Shown in pieces: positions 9,188-18,148 of a stretch of DNA of 45,571 bases (its first letter is position 1; the number at the start of each line of letters is the position of its first letter). The stretch is from Burkholderiales bacterium. GTDB lineage: Bacteria > Pseudomonadota > Gammaproteobacteria > Burkholderiales > Burkholderiaceae_C. Made by a program: the position numbers and the translations under genes. The notes beneath the pieces were generated by a model. It was not told where the DNA came from, ran no database searches, and was given only the letters and a program-made list of their open reading frames with translations. Location of the stretch: positions 71,387 to 116,957 of the forward strand of contig JAECRL010000013.1 of NCBI GenBank assembly GCA_016000265.1, given 5' to 3'.

Positions 9188-9793
9188 ATGAAGCAACGCG
9201 GCTTTTCCATCATCGAGATCGCGGTCGTGCTCGTCGTGCTCGGCGTGCTGATGACCTCGTCCATGCCCAGCATCAGCAGCTGGCTGCGCAACACGCGCCT
9301 GCGCAACCACGCCGAGGCGATCCAGAACGGCCTGCAACAGGCCCGCAACGAGGCCGTGCGCCGCAACCGCGCCATCGGCTTTCACCTCGTGAGCTCGGGC
9401 AGCAGCACCTCGCTGGGCAGCGACTGCGCGCTGTCGTCGGCCGGCACCTCCTGGGTGATCAGCGTGCGCGACCCGGCCGGCGAGTGCGACACCGCCCCCA
9501 GCACCGAGCCGGCCAGCGACACGGACCCCATGATCGTCAACTCGCACGTGGGCGCCGACGGCGGCAGCGGCGTGCGCGTGGGCGGCCTGCAGGCCGACGG
9601 CACCACCGCCGCCAGCAGCGTCACCTTCGACGCCTTCGGGCGCCGCACGGGCGAGCTCAGCCGCATCGCGGTCGATTACGCCAGCGCCCAGACCGGCGAC
9701 CGCCCCCTGCGCATCGACATCAGCGCCAACGGCATGGTGCGCATGTGCGACCCGGGCATCGAGGCCGAAGACGACCCGCGTCGTTGCCAGTGA
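9188..9793 (+). CDS. GspH/FimT family pseudopilin (FimU-like minor pilin)
   Basis: Minor pilin of 201 residues with a very short leader, MKQRG, cut before FSIIEIAVVLVVLGVLMTSS, which keeps Glu5. The next helix, RNHAEAIQNGLQQARNEAVRRN, is the signature of the GspH/FimT family. Downstream comes a beta-rich domain with the family's SSVTFDAFGR segment and a final cysteine pair (CDP...RRC). It starts 8 bases after the pilE stop. By position it fills the FimU role at the pilus tip. Confidence 0.88.
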   Translation: MKQRGFSIIEIAVVLVVLGVLMTSSMPSISSWLRNTRLRNHAEAIQNGLQQARNEAVRRNRAIGFHLVSSGSSTSLGSDCALSSAGTSWVISVRDPAGECDTAPSTEPASDTDPMIVNSHVGADGGSGVRVGGLQADGTTAASSVTFDAFGRRTGELSRIAVDYASAQTGDRPLRIDISANGMVRMCDPGIEAEDDPRRCQ

Positions 9794-9807
9794 ACGGGAG
9801 GCCCGCC

Positions 9808-10242
9808 ATGAACAGCCACCTCCACCGCCCTCACCGCCCCCGCACCGCGCGCCCCCTGCGCACCCGAGGCTTCATGCTCATCGAGGTGCTGGTGGCCATC
9901 CTGATCTTCAGCATCGGCGTGCTGGCCCTGGTCGGCCTGCAAGCGAGCATGACCAGCGCGCAGAGCGTGGCCAAGTCGCGCGCCGACGCCACCTACCTGG
10001 CCAACGAGCTGATCGGCGTGATGTGGTCGGACACCAGCAACCTGGCCAGCTACGCCAACTGCGCGGGCTACGCACGCTGCAAGGACTGGCAGGACAAGAT
10101 CGCCGCCAGCCTGCCCAAGGGCGCGGGCAGCGTCACCGTGGTCAACGCAGCCACCGGCGAGGTGAGCGTGACCGTGCAGTGGACGTCCAGCTCCGACGGC
10201 GAACACCAGTTCACCACCACCACCTTCATCCGGGCGAGCTGA
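9808..10242 (+). CDS. pilV: Type IV pilus minor pilin PilV
   Basis: Protein of 144 residues with a basic leader (RPLRTRG) cut before FMLIEVLVAILIFSIGVLAL, then VGLQASMTSAQ. This is the PilV pattern, with Glu5 and a long hydrophobic helix. The rest is short, with AKSRADATYLANELIGVMWSD typical of PilV. GGGAGG precedes the ATG. It lies between the GspH-like gene and pilW in the usual order, with short spacers, and should assemble with the neighbouring minor pilins in the inner-membrane priming complex. Confidence 0.88.
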   Translation: MNSHLHRPHRPRTARPLRTRGFMLIEVLVAILIFSIGVLALVGLQASMTSAQSVAKSRADATYLANELIGVMWSDTSNLASYANCAGYARCKDWQDKIAASLPKGAGSVTVVNAATGEVSVTVQWTSSSDGEHQFTTTTFIRAS

Positions 10243-10246
10243 CACC

Positions 10247-11413
10247 ATGCACGCGCAACGCCCCCTGCCCCGCTCCACCGTGCGCACCCTGCGCCGCCAC
10301 AGCAGCGGCTTCACCCTGGTGGAGCTGATGGTGGGCGTGACGCTGGCGCTGATCACCACCGTGATCGTCGCGCAGGTCATGCTCAACTCCGAGGGCAACC
10401 GCCGCACCACGACGCAAGGCAGCGACGCCCAGGTCAACGGCGCCCTGGCGCTCTACACCGTGCAGCGCGACCTGCAGATGGCCGGCTACGGCGTGGTCAA
10501 CAACCCCTCGGCCCTGGGCTGCGAGGTGCGTGGCCAGTACGGCGCCAACGCCGCGCGCACCTTCGCGCTGGCGCCCGTCGTCATCACCGCCGGGGCCTCG
10601 GCCAACGCCTCCGACAGCGTGACCATCCTGCGCAGCGGCAGCACGCGCGTGGCCATCCCCATCGTGACCACCAACAACCACGAAGAGACCGCACAGGCCT
10701 TCGAGGTCCAGTCCACCGTGGGCATCGCCGCCGGCGACATGGTCCTGGCTATGCCCGAGCTGCCCTCGTCGACCAGCTGGTGCACGCTGTTTCAGGTGCG
10801 CGCCGATGGGGCCAACGTCCTGGACGGCACCCACATCCCGCACGCCGCGGCCGACAACACCTGGAACCCATCCACCAGCGTCATGCCCACGACCTACGCC
10901 GCGGGCACCACGCTGAGCAACGTCTCGCGCCTGGTCTACCGCCGCTACGAGGTCAACGCCGACGGCGACCTGCAGGCCGTCGACCTGATCACCGCCAACG
11001 ACGTGCCGGCCACCAGCACCGTGGCCTCGCAGGTGGTGCTGATGAAGGCTTACTACGGCAAGGACACCGACAGCGACGGCGTGGTCGACAGCTACGACCA
11101 GACCACCCCCACCGACAACGCCGGCTGGCGCCAGGTGCGCACGGTGCGCATCGCCGTGGTGGCCCGCAGCGCCCAGCGCGAGAAGGAGGCCGTCACCACC
11201 GCCGACCCGCAATGGGACGTGGGCAAGACCGTGGCCGTCAGCGGCTCGGCCACCTGCGGCGCCAGCAAGTGCCTGACGCTGCAGGTCAGCCCGACGGCGG
11301 TCGCGCCCCAAGCCGGTGTGGACGCCGCGCCCGCCGACACGGAGTGGCAGCACCACCGCTACAAGGTGTTCGACACCGTCACCCCCTTGCGCAACATGCT
11401 GTGGGCGAACTGA
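10247..11413 (+). CDS. pilW: Type IV pilus assembly protein PilW
   Basis: Minor pilin of 388 residues. The leader RRHSSG is cut before FTLVELMVGVTLALITTVIV with Glu5. The N-terminal helix continues into DAQVNGALALYTVQRDLQMAGYG, a strong PilW marker. Near residue 275 there is an EF-hand-like acidic loop (DTDSDGVVDSYD) that could bind calcium, followed by a segment describing the last beta domain. It starts 4 bases after pilV and ends 2 bases before pilX, so translation is coupled through the operon. Confidence 0.9.
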   Translation: MHAQRPLPRSTVRTLRRHSSGFTLVELMVGVTLALITTVIVAQVMLNSEGNRRTTTQGSDAQVNGALALYTVQRDLQMAGYGVVNNPSALGCEVRGQYGANAARTFALAPVVITAGASANASDSVTILRSGSTRVAIPIVTTNNHEETAQAFEVQSTVGIAAGDMVLAMPELPSSTSWCTLFQVRADGANVLDGTHIPHAAADNTWNPSTSVMPTTYAAGTTLSNVSRLVYRRYEVNADGDLQAVDLITANDVPATSTVASQVVLMKAYYGKDTDSDGVVDSYDQTTPTDNAGWRQVRTVRIAVVARSAQREKEAVTTADPQWDVGKTVAVSGSATCGASKCLTLQVSPTAVAPQAGVDAAPADTEWQHHRYKVFDTVTPLRNMLWAN

Positions 11414-11415
11414 CC

Positions 11416-12060
11416 ATGAACACATTCACCTCACCCGCACAGCGGGGCATGTCCCTGATCTTCGCGCTGCTGGCCCTGGTGGCGATGTCCGTGGGCGCCG
11501 TGGCCCTGATCCGCTCCGTGGACACCGGCGCCATGGTGCTGGGCAACCTCGGCTTCAAACAGGAGGCCACGGCCTCGGCCGAGCGCGCCACCGAAGCGGC
11601 CATCGCCTTCTTGCAGACCGTGCCCGACCGCACCAAGAACTCGGGCAACGACAACGGCGGCGCCTCCGGCTACTACGCGAGTTCCACCGACAACCTGGAC
11701 CCCACCGGCCAGGGCAGCGAGGCCACGCGCCTGCTGGTGGACTGGGCCGCCGACGGCTGCTCGTACACCGAGACCGAAGGCAATTGCTCGCTGGGCGCGC
11801 GCAACGCCGCCGCCGACGGCGGGGTGCGCTCCGACTACGTGATCTTCCGCCTGTGCCGTCAGGCCGGCTCGGTCACCGAGGGCAACCCCTGCATCACCCC
11901 GGAGGACGCCTCTGCGGGCGCCTCCAGCAAGCGCGGCAAGCTCGACTACGGCGACTACGCGCGCTTCAAGGGCTCCCCGGACGCCTACTACCGAATCATC
12001 GTGCGCTCCGTGGGCGCCCGCAACACCGTCAGCTACACCGAAACCATCATCCACTTCTGA
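11416..12060 (+). CDS. pilX: Type IV pilus assembly protein PilX
   Basis: Minor pilin of 214 residues beginning QRGMSLIFALLALVAMSVGA: Gly before the cleavage site but Phe, not Glu, at position 5, as is normal for PilX. The following VLGNLGFKQEATASAERATEAAI is the family's N-terminal helix. The remainder is Asp/Ser/Gly-rich with four or more cysteines likely to form disulfides. It sits between pilW and pilY1, as in other minor-pilin clusters. Confidence 0.87.
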   Translation: MNTFTSPAQRGMSLIFALLALVAMSVGAVALIRSVDTGAMVLGNLGFKQEATASAERATEAAIAFLQTVPDRTKNSGNDNGGASGYYASSTDNLDPTGQGSEATRLLVDWAADGCSYTETEGNCSLGARNAAADGGVRSDYVIFRLCRQAGSVTEGNPCITPEDASAGASSKRGKLDYGDYARFKGSPDAYYRIIVRSVGARNTVSYTETIIHF

Positions 12061-12097
12061 ACGGATGGATGTGCGTGTCGCGTAGAAAGGACCGGCC

Positions 12098-15000
12098 ATG
12101 ACGCCTCGCTTCGCCCTCATGTCGCTGCTCACCGCAGCCGCCCTGGCCACCAGCGGCCACGCCCTGGCCGCCGCCACCGACCTGGCCAACGAGCCACTGG
12201 CCAGCACCGAAATCCAGGCCAAACCCAACCTGCTGTTCATCCTGGACAACTCCGGGAGCATGGACGGCACCTACATGCCCGAGCCGGTCGGCGGCTTGCA
12301 GAACAACCAGTACGGTCGCGCCGTGGGCTACGACGCCTCGCAGTGCAACGGCTTGGCCTTCAACCCCGCCCAGAAGTACGATCCGCCCAAAAGCCCCACG
12401 GGCGCGCCTTACCCGAGCCTGAGCGCCACCGCCTCGCGCTCCGACGGCTTCAACCCCTCGCTCTCCAGCAGCCGCGCCAGCAACACGACCCACAACATGG
12501 GCCTGGGCAGCAAGACCTTCGCCATCGGCAGCGTCTCGGGCTACACCTTGGGCAACACGCTGGTGATCCGCTCGCACACCAGCTACGGCGGCTCCACCGC
12601 CCGCTGGATGCAAGGCACCATCACCGCCATCAAGGCGACCTCCCCGCTGAGCGTCACGGTGGACGTGACCTTCTCGACCAACAACGCCAGCCTGAGCTAC
12701 GCCAACTGGCAGATCGCCGCGCCGACGACCATCAACGTCTCCAACAACGTCTACTACAGCTACAGCGGCAGCCAGCCCCGCCTGGGCTGGGCCTACGACG
12801 CCAGCGGCAACGTGGTCAACAACACCTTCCGATCGGAGTGCGCCCAAACCTCGGAGGGTGGCCCCTTCAGCGCCGTCGTCGTCAACACCCGCACAGAGGA
12901 GGAGCAGGCCAACTACGCCAACTGGTACGCCTACTACCGCAAGCGCATCCTGACGATGCGCAGCACGACGGGCTCCGCCTTCAACGACCTCAGCGACGAC
13001 TACCGCGTGGGCTTCTCCAACATCTCCGACGCCAGCGCCGTCTCGGGCACCAACCACTTCCTGCCCATCGACGACTTCAACGCCACGCAAAAGGCCGACT
13101 TCTACCGCAGCCTCTACGAGACCCCTGCCAGCAGCTACACCCCGCTGCGCGCGGCGCTCTCCAAGGCTGGCCGCTACTTCGCCAACCGCGCCCCCGGCCA
13201 GGAGGGCAAGCTGCTGGACGGCCAGACCGCGGCCACACCCGACCCGGTCCAGTACAGCTGCCAGCGCAACTACGCCCTGCTGTCCACCGACGGCTACTGG
13301 AACACCCCCAGCGAGGACCCCGACAACGGCTTCGGCGCCTTCCAGGTCGACGGCACCACGCTGGTCGGGCAGGTCGACGGCTTCGAGAAGCGCCCGCAGT
13401 ACGACGGCGCCCGCATCCGCGTCACGCGCACCTACCAGGTCGACGGCGAGTCGGTGAACACCGGCGTGTGGACGCGCACCGTCACCGTCTTCCCGCAGGG
13501 CAAGAAAACCGAACGCGTCTGCACCGGTGCGGTCAAGTCCGGCAAGACCACCTACACCTGCTCGGTCTACGAGACGCCCGGCGTCAGCAAGGAAGTCACC
13601 ACCACCACGCGGGACCGCACGACCACCAAGGTCACGCAAGCCACGCGCACCGAAGAGATCCTCGACGGCATCGTCGTCAAGGACGTGACCTCGCCCAACC
13701 CGCCCAACGTGCTGAGCACCGACATCCAGGACAGCAACGAGCTCATCGGCCCGATGGTGCCCTCGGACTGGGCCGCCACGGGCGCCCGCAAACGCATCAG
13801 CACCAACAGCTGCACGGTCACGGCATCGCAACCCTGCACGGCCTTCCTGCCGTCCACCAACAGCACCACCTACGCGGCCGGCCCCGCCTCCGTCACCAGC
13901 TTCGACGACCCCACCGCCGCCCTCAACCTGGGCCCCACCACCGAGACGCTGACCGGCACCTCCGAGCGCTTCGAAGGCGGCGCCGAGAACTCCCTGGCCG
14001 ACGTGGCCGCGTACTACTACGCCACGCCCTTCCGCGTGGACCCGAGCGTCAACTGCATCCGCACGCCCGACAACGCCGCCTGCCGCGGCGACCTCTCGCC
14101 CGGCGCCATCGACACGGCCACCTACCAGCACATGACCACCTTCACGCTGGGCCTGGGCGTCAACGGCCAGCTGCGCTACGACCCGGGCTACATCAGCCAG
14201 GCCAGCGGCGACTTCCACGACATCAAGGTCGGCCCGAAGAACTGGCCCACGCCCTACAACCCCAGCAACGTCGACCAGGACATCCCCGGCAAGATCGACG
14301 ACCTGTGGCACGCCGCCGTCAACGGCCGAGGCCAGTACTTCTCGGCCTCGGAGAGCCCGGCCCTGGAGGCCGCCATCAAGAGCGCGCTGACCACCATCAA
14401 CAACGCCTCGGGCTACAGCGGCTCGGCCGCGGCCAGCTCGCTGCGCCCCGTGCCCGGCACCGACGAGGCCTACCTCGCCTCGTACACCACGCTGGACTGG
14501 ATCGGCGACCTCAAGGCCTTCAAGCTCAACAAGGTCGAAGAAAACGGCATCCTGGTCGGCGTGGAGGTCTCCTCGCAACAGCTGTGGAGCGCCGCCGACG
14601 AACTCAACGAGATGCCCTACGCCAGCCGCAACATCTTCTACCGCGGCAGCGTCACGGTGGGCACGGGCAGCAGCCAGCAGCTCAAGGCCTTCAACCACAC
14701 CAACCTCAACGCCGACGGCCTGGGCGCCAACTTCACCAACTCCTGCTCGCGCTCGCCGGCCCTGTCGCAATGCGGCGAGCTCGACAGCGACGCGCGCACC
14801 ATCGTCAACGACGCGACCAACCTGGTGAACTTCCTGCGCGGCGACCGCACCCACGAGAACGGCAAGTTCCGCGCCCGCAAAGGCGTGCTGGGCGACATCG
14901 TCAACGCCTCGCCGGTGTTCGTGGGCCCCGCTCCCTTCAAGTACGTCGACGAGGGCTACGCCGCCTTCGTCACCAGCCAGGCCAGCCGCCTCAAGACCGT

Positions 15001-16414
15001 GTACGTGGCGGCCAACGACGGCATGCTGCACGCGATCTCGGCCGAAGCCGAAGACGGTGGCACCGAACGCTGGGCCTTCGTGCCCACGGCCGTCCTCCCC
15101 AACCTCTACCTGCTGGCCGACGCCGACTACGCCGAAAAGCACCGCTACTTCGTGGACGGCTCGCCCATCGTGGGCGACGTCGCCGACGCCAACGGCAACT
15201 GGCGCACCATCCTGGTGGGCGGGCTCAACAAGGGCGGCAAGGCCTTCTACGCGCTCGACATCACCAACCCGAGCAGCCCCTCGCTGCTGTGGGAGTTCGA
15301 CACCAGCAACGACAGCGACATGGGCTTCAGCTACGGCAACCCGATCATCACCAAGGTCAAGACCGACACGGGTGAGGTCGACGCCGACGACAAGCCGATC
15401 TACCGCCACGTGTGGTCCGTGCTGTTCAGCTCGGGCTACAACAACCACACCGGCGGCGGCAGCGGCAACGGCGCCCTGTTCGTGGTCGACGCCAACACGG
15501 GCGCCCTCATCAAGAAGGTCAGCACCACCGTGAGCAAGAACGGCGCCGACGTGGCCGTGGGCGACACCACCACCCCCAACGGGCTGGGCAAGATCAACGC
15601 CTGGATCGACTCCGAGCTGGACAACACGACCCGTCGCGTTTACGGCGGCGACCTGCTGGGCAACGTCTGGCGCTTCGACATCAGCGACGAGATCGAGCCC
15701 AAGAGCAAGTCCCTGCTGCTGGCCCAGCTGCAGACCAGCACGACCACCAGCGGCGTGACCAGCACCCAGGTCCAGCCCATCACCGTGCGCCCCGAGCTCG
15801 CCGAAGTCAGCTACGGCGGCGCCAAGTACGCCGTGGTGCTGGTGGGCACCGGCCGCTTCCTGGGTCAGACCGACATGGCCGACACCGCCACGCAAAGCCT
15901 CTACGCCCTCACCGACCCGCTGACCAGCACCGGCTGGGGCGACGTGCGCGCCGACTCCCGCCTGGTGCGCCAGACCCTGGTGACCGCCAGCGACGGCAAG
16001 ACCCGCACGATGCAAAGCCCCGTCTCGACCGTGACCTGGGGCTCCGACATCGGCTGGGTGGTGGACCTGCCCAGCAGCAAGGAGCGCATGGCCATCGACA
16101 TGAGCCTGCAGTTCAACACCCTGGCCGCCGTCAGCGCCGTGCCCGAAGGCACCGCCTGCGCGCCCACCGGCAAGTCGTGGGTCTACTTCCTCAACATCCT
16201 CAACGGCAGCACCGCGGCCGACCAGAAGTACGCCGGCGAGCAGATCTCCTCGGGCCTGGGCACCGGCATCACCTGGCTCGACCTGGGCGGCGGCAAGTCC
16301 ACCGTGCTGGTGCCGGACAACCGCATGGGCATCCACGCCAAAACCCCGCCTCGGGGCGGCACGAGCACCCTGGGCTCGGTGCGCCGCACCTCCTGGCGCG
16401 AGCTGGTGGACTGA
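12098..16414 (+). CDS. pilY1: PilC/PilY1 family type IV pilus tip adhesin
   Basis: A secreted 1438-residue protein that caps the pilus, controls extension and can act as adhesin and surface sensor. A signal peptide ends near residue 26. A von Willebrand A-like start follows, with the metal-site motif D50-N-S52-G-S54. A long Ser/Thr/Asn-rich middle precedes the C-terminal Neisseria-PilC beta-propeller (from about residue 930), which includes VYVAANDGMLHAI, VGGLNKGGKAFYALDITNP and VYGGDLLGNVWRFDI. At the usual calcium loop just before YGGD, residues D1171, E1173 and D1175 remain but the last acidic position is R1179. The ATG follows pilX by 37 bases with AGAAAGGA upstream. The next gene starts 3 bases after its stop. 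Confidence 0.93.
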   Translation: MTPRFALMSLLTAAALATSGHALAAATDLANEPLASTEIQAKPNLLFILDNSGSMDGTYMPEPVGGLQNNQYGRAVGYDASQCNGLAFNPAQKYDPPKSPTGAPYPSLSATASRSDGFNPSLSSSRASNTTHNMGLGSKTFAIGSVSGYTLGNTLVIRSHTSYGGSTARWMQGTITAIKATSPLSVTVDVTFSTNNASLSYANWQIAAPTTINVSNNVYYSYSGSQPRLGWAYDASGNVVNNTFRSECAQTSEGGPFSAVVVNTRTEEEQANYANWYAYYRKRILTMRSTTGSAFNDLSDDYRVGFSNISDASAVSGTNHFLPIDDFNATQKADFYRSLYETPASSYTPLRAALSKAGRYFANRAPGQEGKLLDGQTAATPDPVQYSCQRNYALLSTDGYWNTPSEDPDNGFGAFQVDGTTLVGQVDGFEKRPQYDGARIRVTRTYQVDGESVNTGVWTRTVTVFPQGKKTERVCTGAVKSGKTTYTCSVYETPGVSKEVTTTTRDRTTTKVTQATRTEEILDGIVVKDVTSPNPPNVLSTDIQDSNELIGPMVPSDWAATGARKRISTNSCTVTASQPCTAFLPSTNSTTYAAGPASVTSFDDPTAALNLGPTTETLTGTSERFEGGAENSLADVAAYYYATPFRVDPSVNCIRTPDNAACRGDLSPGAIDTATYQHMTTFTLGLGVNGQLRYDPGYISQASGDFHDIKVGPKNWPTPYNPSNVDQDIPGKIDDLWHAAVNGRGQYFSASESPALEAAIKSALTTINNASGYSGSAAASSLRPVPGTDEAYLASYTTLDWIGDLKAFKLNKVEENGILVGVEVSSQQLWSAADELNEMPYASRNIFYRGSVTVGTGSSQQLKAFNHTNLNADGLGANFTNSCSRSPALSQCGELDSDARTIVNDATNLVNFLRGDRTHENGKFRARKGVLGDIVNASPVFVGPAPFKYVDEGYAAFVTSQASRLKTVYVAANDGMLHAISAEAEDGGTERWAFVPTAVLPNLYLLADADYAEKHRYFVDGSPIVGDVADANGNWRTILVGGLNKGGKAFYALDITNPSSPSLLWEFDTSNDSDMGFSYGNPIITKVKTDTGEVDADDKPIYRHVWSVLFSSGYNNHTGGGSGNGALFVVDANTGALIKKVSTTVSKNGADVAVGDTTTPNGLGKINAWIDSELDNTTRRVYGGDLLGNVWRFDISDEIEPKSKSLLLAQLQTSTTTSGVTSTQVQPITVRPELAEVSYGGAKYAVVLVGTGRFLGQTDMADTATQSLYALTDPLTSTGWGDVRADSRLVRQTLVTASDGKTRTMQSPVSTVTWGSDIGWVVDLPSSKERMAIDMSLQFNTLAAVSAVPEGTACAPTGKSWVYFLNILNGSTAADQKYAGEQISSGLGTGITWLDLGGGKSTVLVPDNRMGIHAKTPPRGGTSTLGSVRRTSWRELVD

Positions 16415-16417
16415 GCC

Positions 16418-17146
16418 ATGTGGCGCATCGGCACCGCCCTCACCCTGGCCACCTCGCTGCACGCCGTCGTCCTCGGCGGCGCGCTGCAGTGGGGGCAAGC
16501 CAGCACCGGCTCGCCTGCGGCCCCCTCGCCGTCCCGCGCGGCGCTGCAGGTGCGCACCGTGCACCTGAGCCCCCCCGAGGTCCCGGTTGCGCACGTCGTG
16601 CCGGCCCCCGTTGAGGGCGCCCCTGAGCCCGCCGTTGAAGCCCGGACCGAGGCCGCAACGCAGGCCCCGTTGCTCGCGACCGACCCGGTGATCGCATCCG
16701 ATGTGCCACCGGCTCCATCTACATCTACATCTACATCTCCGGCACCCGCACCCGAGCCCACCGCCGCCACCGCAGCGGTCAGCCCTGCCCTCGCAGCCAC
16801 CCCCGACGTCTACCACGCCCGCCGCGAACTCAGCCGCGCGCCCAAGCCCCTGGGCCCCATCGACATCACCTTCCCGCCCGGCGTGCCCACGCCCGGCCGG
16901 CACAGCGCGGTGCTGGCCATCTACATCGACGAAGCCGGCACGGTGCGCAAGGTCCAGCCGGTGGACGCGCCCCTGCCCGACGCCTTCGAAGAGGCCGCTC
17001 GCAACGCCTTCCTGGCCGCGCGCTTTCGGGCGGGTGAGCGCGAGGGCCGCCTCGTCAAGTCCTTCATCCACATCGAGGTGGTGTTCGAGGAGCGCCCCGA
17101 ATCCCGAGGCCTGGCGCTGTCGGGCCTGGGCCAGAGCAGCCACTGA
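16418..17146 (+). CDS. TonB-like periplasmic protein at the end of the pilus operon
   Basis: A 242-residue protein. It has an N-terminal signal anchor (ATSLHAVVLGGALQW, reminiscent of the TonB transmembrane helix with its conserved His), then about 110 Pro/Ala/Val-rich residues with a Ser-Thr repeat, and a C-terminal domain resembling TonB_C (AVLAIYIDEAGTVRKVQPVDAPLPDAFEEAA). TonB proteins carry proton-motive energy to outer-membrane receptors. This one starts 3 bases after pilY1 with no ExbB/ExbD nearby, so it may instead be a periplasm-spanning link for the pilus or PilY1. A TonB-dependent receptor lies 3 kb downstream on the other strand, but no sequence evidence ties them. The family call is moderate, the role unknown. 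Confidence 0.68.
   Translation: MWRIGTALTLATSLHAVVLGGALQWGQASTGSPAAPSPSRAALQVRTVHLSPPEVPVAHVVPAPVEGAPEPAVEARTEAATQAPLLATDPVIASDVPPAPSTSTSTSPAPAPEPTAATAAVSPALAATPDVYHARRELSRAPKPLGPIDITFPPGVPTPGRHSAVLAIYIDEAGTVRKVQPVDAPLPDAFEEAARNAFLAARFRAGEREGRLVKSFIHIEVVFEERPESRGLALSGLGQSSH
16716..16738 (+). repeat. CATCTA hexanucleotide repeat
   Basis: Three full copies and most of a fourth of CATCTA, encoding alternating Ser-Thr in the proline-rich linker of the TonB-like protein. The unit keeps frame, so copy changes would lengthen or shorten the linker by two residues. Its low GC stands out in this region. Confidence 0.8.
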
Positions 17147-17275
17147 AGGCCCGCAGGCCACGCACGCCACTGCCTCCAACGCGCAACACCACCCTCACCC
17201 CGGGGCGATTGCGCCTTGCGCGCGCCTTGGCTGTTCAGCGATGATGGACGCGAGCCAACCACCGAGGCCTCGCCC

Positions 17276-18118
17276 ATGAAAGTCGCTGCAATCCAGATGG
17301 TGTCCACGCCCCGCGTGGACGAGAACTTCGCGGTGGCCCGCAGCCTGATCGCCCAGGCCGCCGCCGCGGGGGCCGAGTTGGTGGCGCTGCCCGAGTACTT
17401 CTGCCTCATGGGCGAGCACGACGGCGACAAGCTCACCATCGCCGAGCCCCTGGCCGACGCCACCACCCCCGGCACGCCCAGCACCCCCATGCAGCACGTG
17501 CTGGCCGAGACCGCGCGCGAGTTCGGCGTCTGGCTCATCGCCGGCACCCTGCCCATCCGCACGCCCGACTCCGACAAGGTGCACAACGCCCTGTTGGTCT
17601 ACGACCCGCAAGGCGTGCGCGTGGCCCGCTACGACAAGATCCACCTCTTTTGCTTCGACGACGGCCAGCGCCGCTACGACGAAGGCGCCACCTTGCTGCC
17701 CGGCAACGAGGCCGTGGCCGTCGACGTCACCGCGCGCAACGGCGAGGTCTGGCGCGTGGGCCTGGGCATCTGCTACGACCTGCGCTTCCCCGAGCTGTTT
17801 CGCCAGCTCGGCGCCGAGCAACCGCTGGACCTGATCGTGCTGCCCGCGGCCTTCACCGACACCACCGGGCGCGCCCACTGGGAGCTGCTGTTGCGCGCGC
17901 GCGCCGTCGAGAACCTCTGCCACGTGCTGGCCCCGGCGCAAGGCGGCGTGCACGAGAACGGCCGGCGCACCTTCGGCCACGCGATGGCGGTCGGCCCCTG
18001 GGGCGAGGTCATCGCGGTGCTCTCGGAAGGCCCCGGCGTGGTCCTGGCCGACCTGGCCAAGGACAAACAAAACAAGGTGCGCTCGCAACTGCCCGCGCTG
18101 TCGCACCGGGTGCTCTGA
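17276..18118 (+). CDS. Carbon-nitrogen hydrolase (Nit1/Nit2-like, probable deaminated glutathione amidase)
   Basis: A cytoplasmic nitrilase-superfamily amidase of 280 residues. The catalytic triad is visible: Glu40 in LPEYF, Lys121 in YDKIHLFCFD, and Cys166 in GICYDLRFPELF. These contexts, particularly KIHLF and CYDLRFPE, match the Nit branch that hydrolyses deaminated glutathione or omega-amides rather than nitriles. The ATG at 17276 starts the usual MKVAAIQM; an in-frame ATG at 17216 adds sequence without homology. It is 129 bases downstream of the pilus operon and converges on the TonB receptor gene with 30 bases between, where a GC-rich hairpin without a T run lies. Confidence 0.9.
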   Translation: MKVAAIQMVSTPRVDENFAVARSLIAQAAAAGAELVALPEYFCLMGEHDGDKLTIAEPLADATTPGTPSTPMQHVLAETAREFGVWLIAGTLPIRTPDSDKVHNALLVYDPQGVRVARYDKIHLFCFDDGQRRYDEGATLLPGNEAVAVDVTARNGEVWRVGLGICYDLRFPELFRQLGAEQPLDLIVLPAAFTDTTGRAHWELLLRARAVENLCHVLAPAQGGVHENGRRTFGHAMAVGPWGEVIAVLSEGPGVVLADLAKDKQNKVRSQLPALSHRVL

Positions 18119-18148
18119 CGCCCCGGCGGCGGCGCCCCCCCGCCACAC

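Noticed and set aside
12047..17179. A 1710-codon open frame on the minus strand opposite pilX, pilY1 and the TonB-like gene
   Set aside because: It is the GC-rich shadow of well-supported genes; its translation is low-complexity Gly/Ala/Val/Arg/His with no family motif or ribosome site.
18120..18148. GC-rich hairpin between the convergent nitrilase-family and TonB receptor genes as a terminator
   Set aside because: No T run on either strand.
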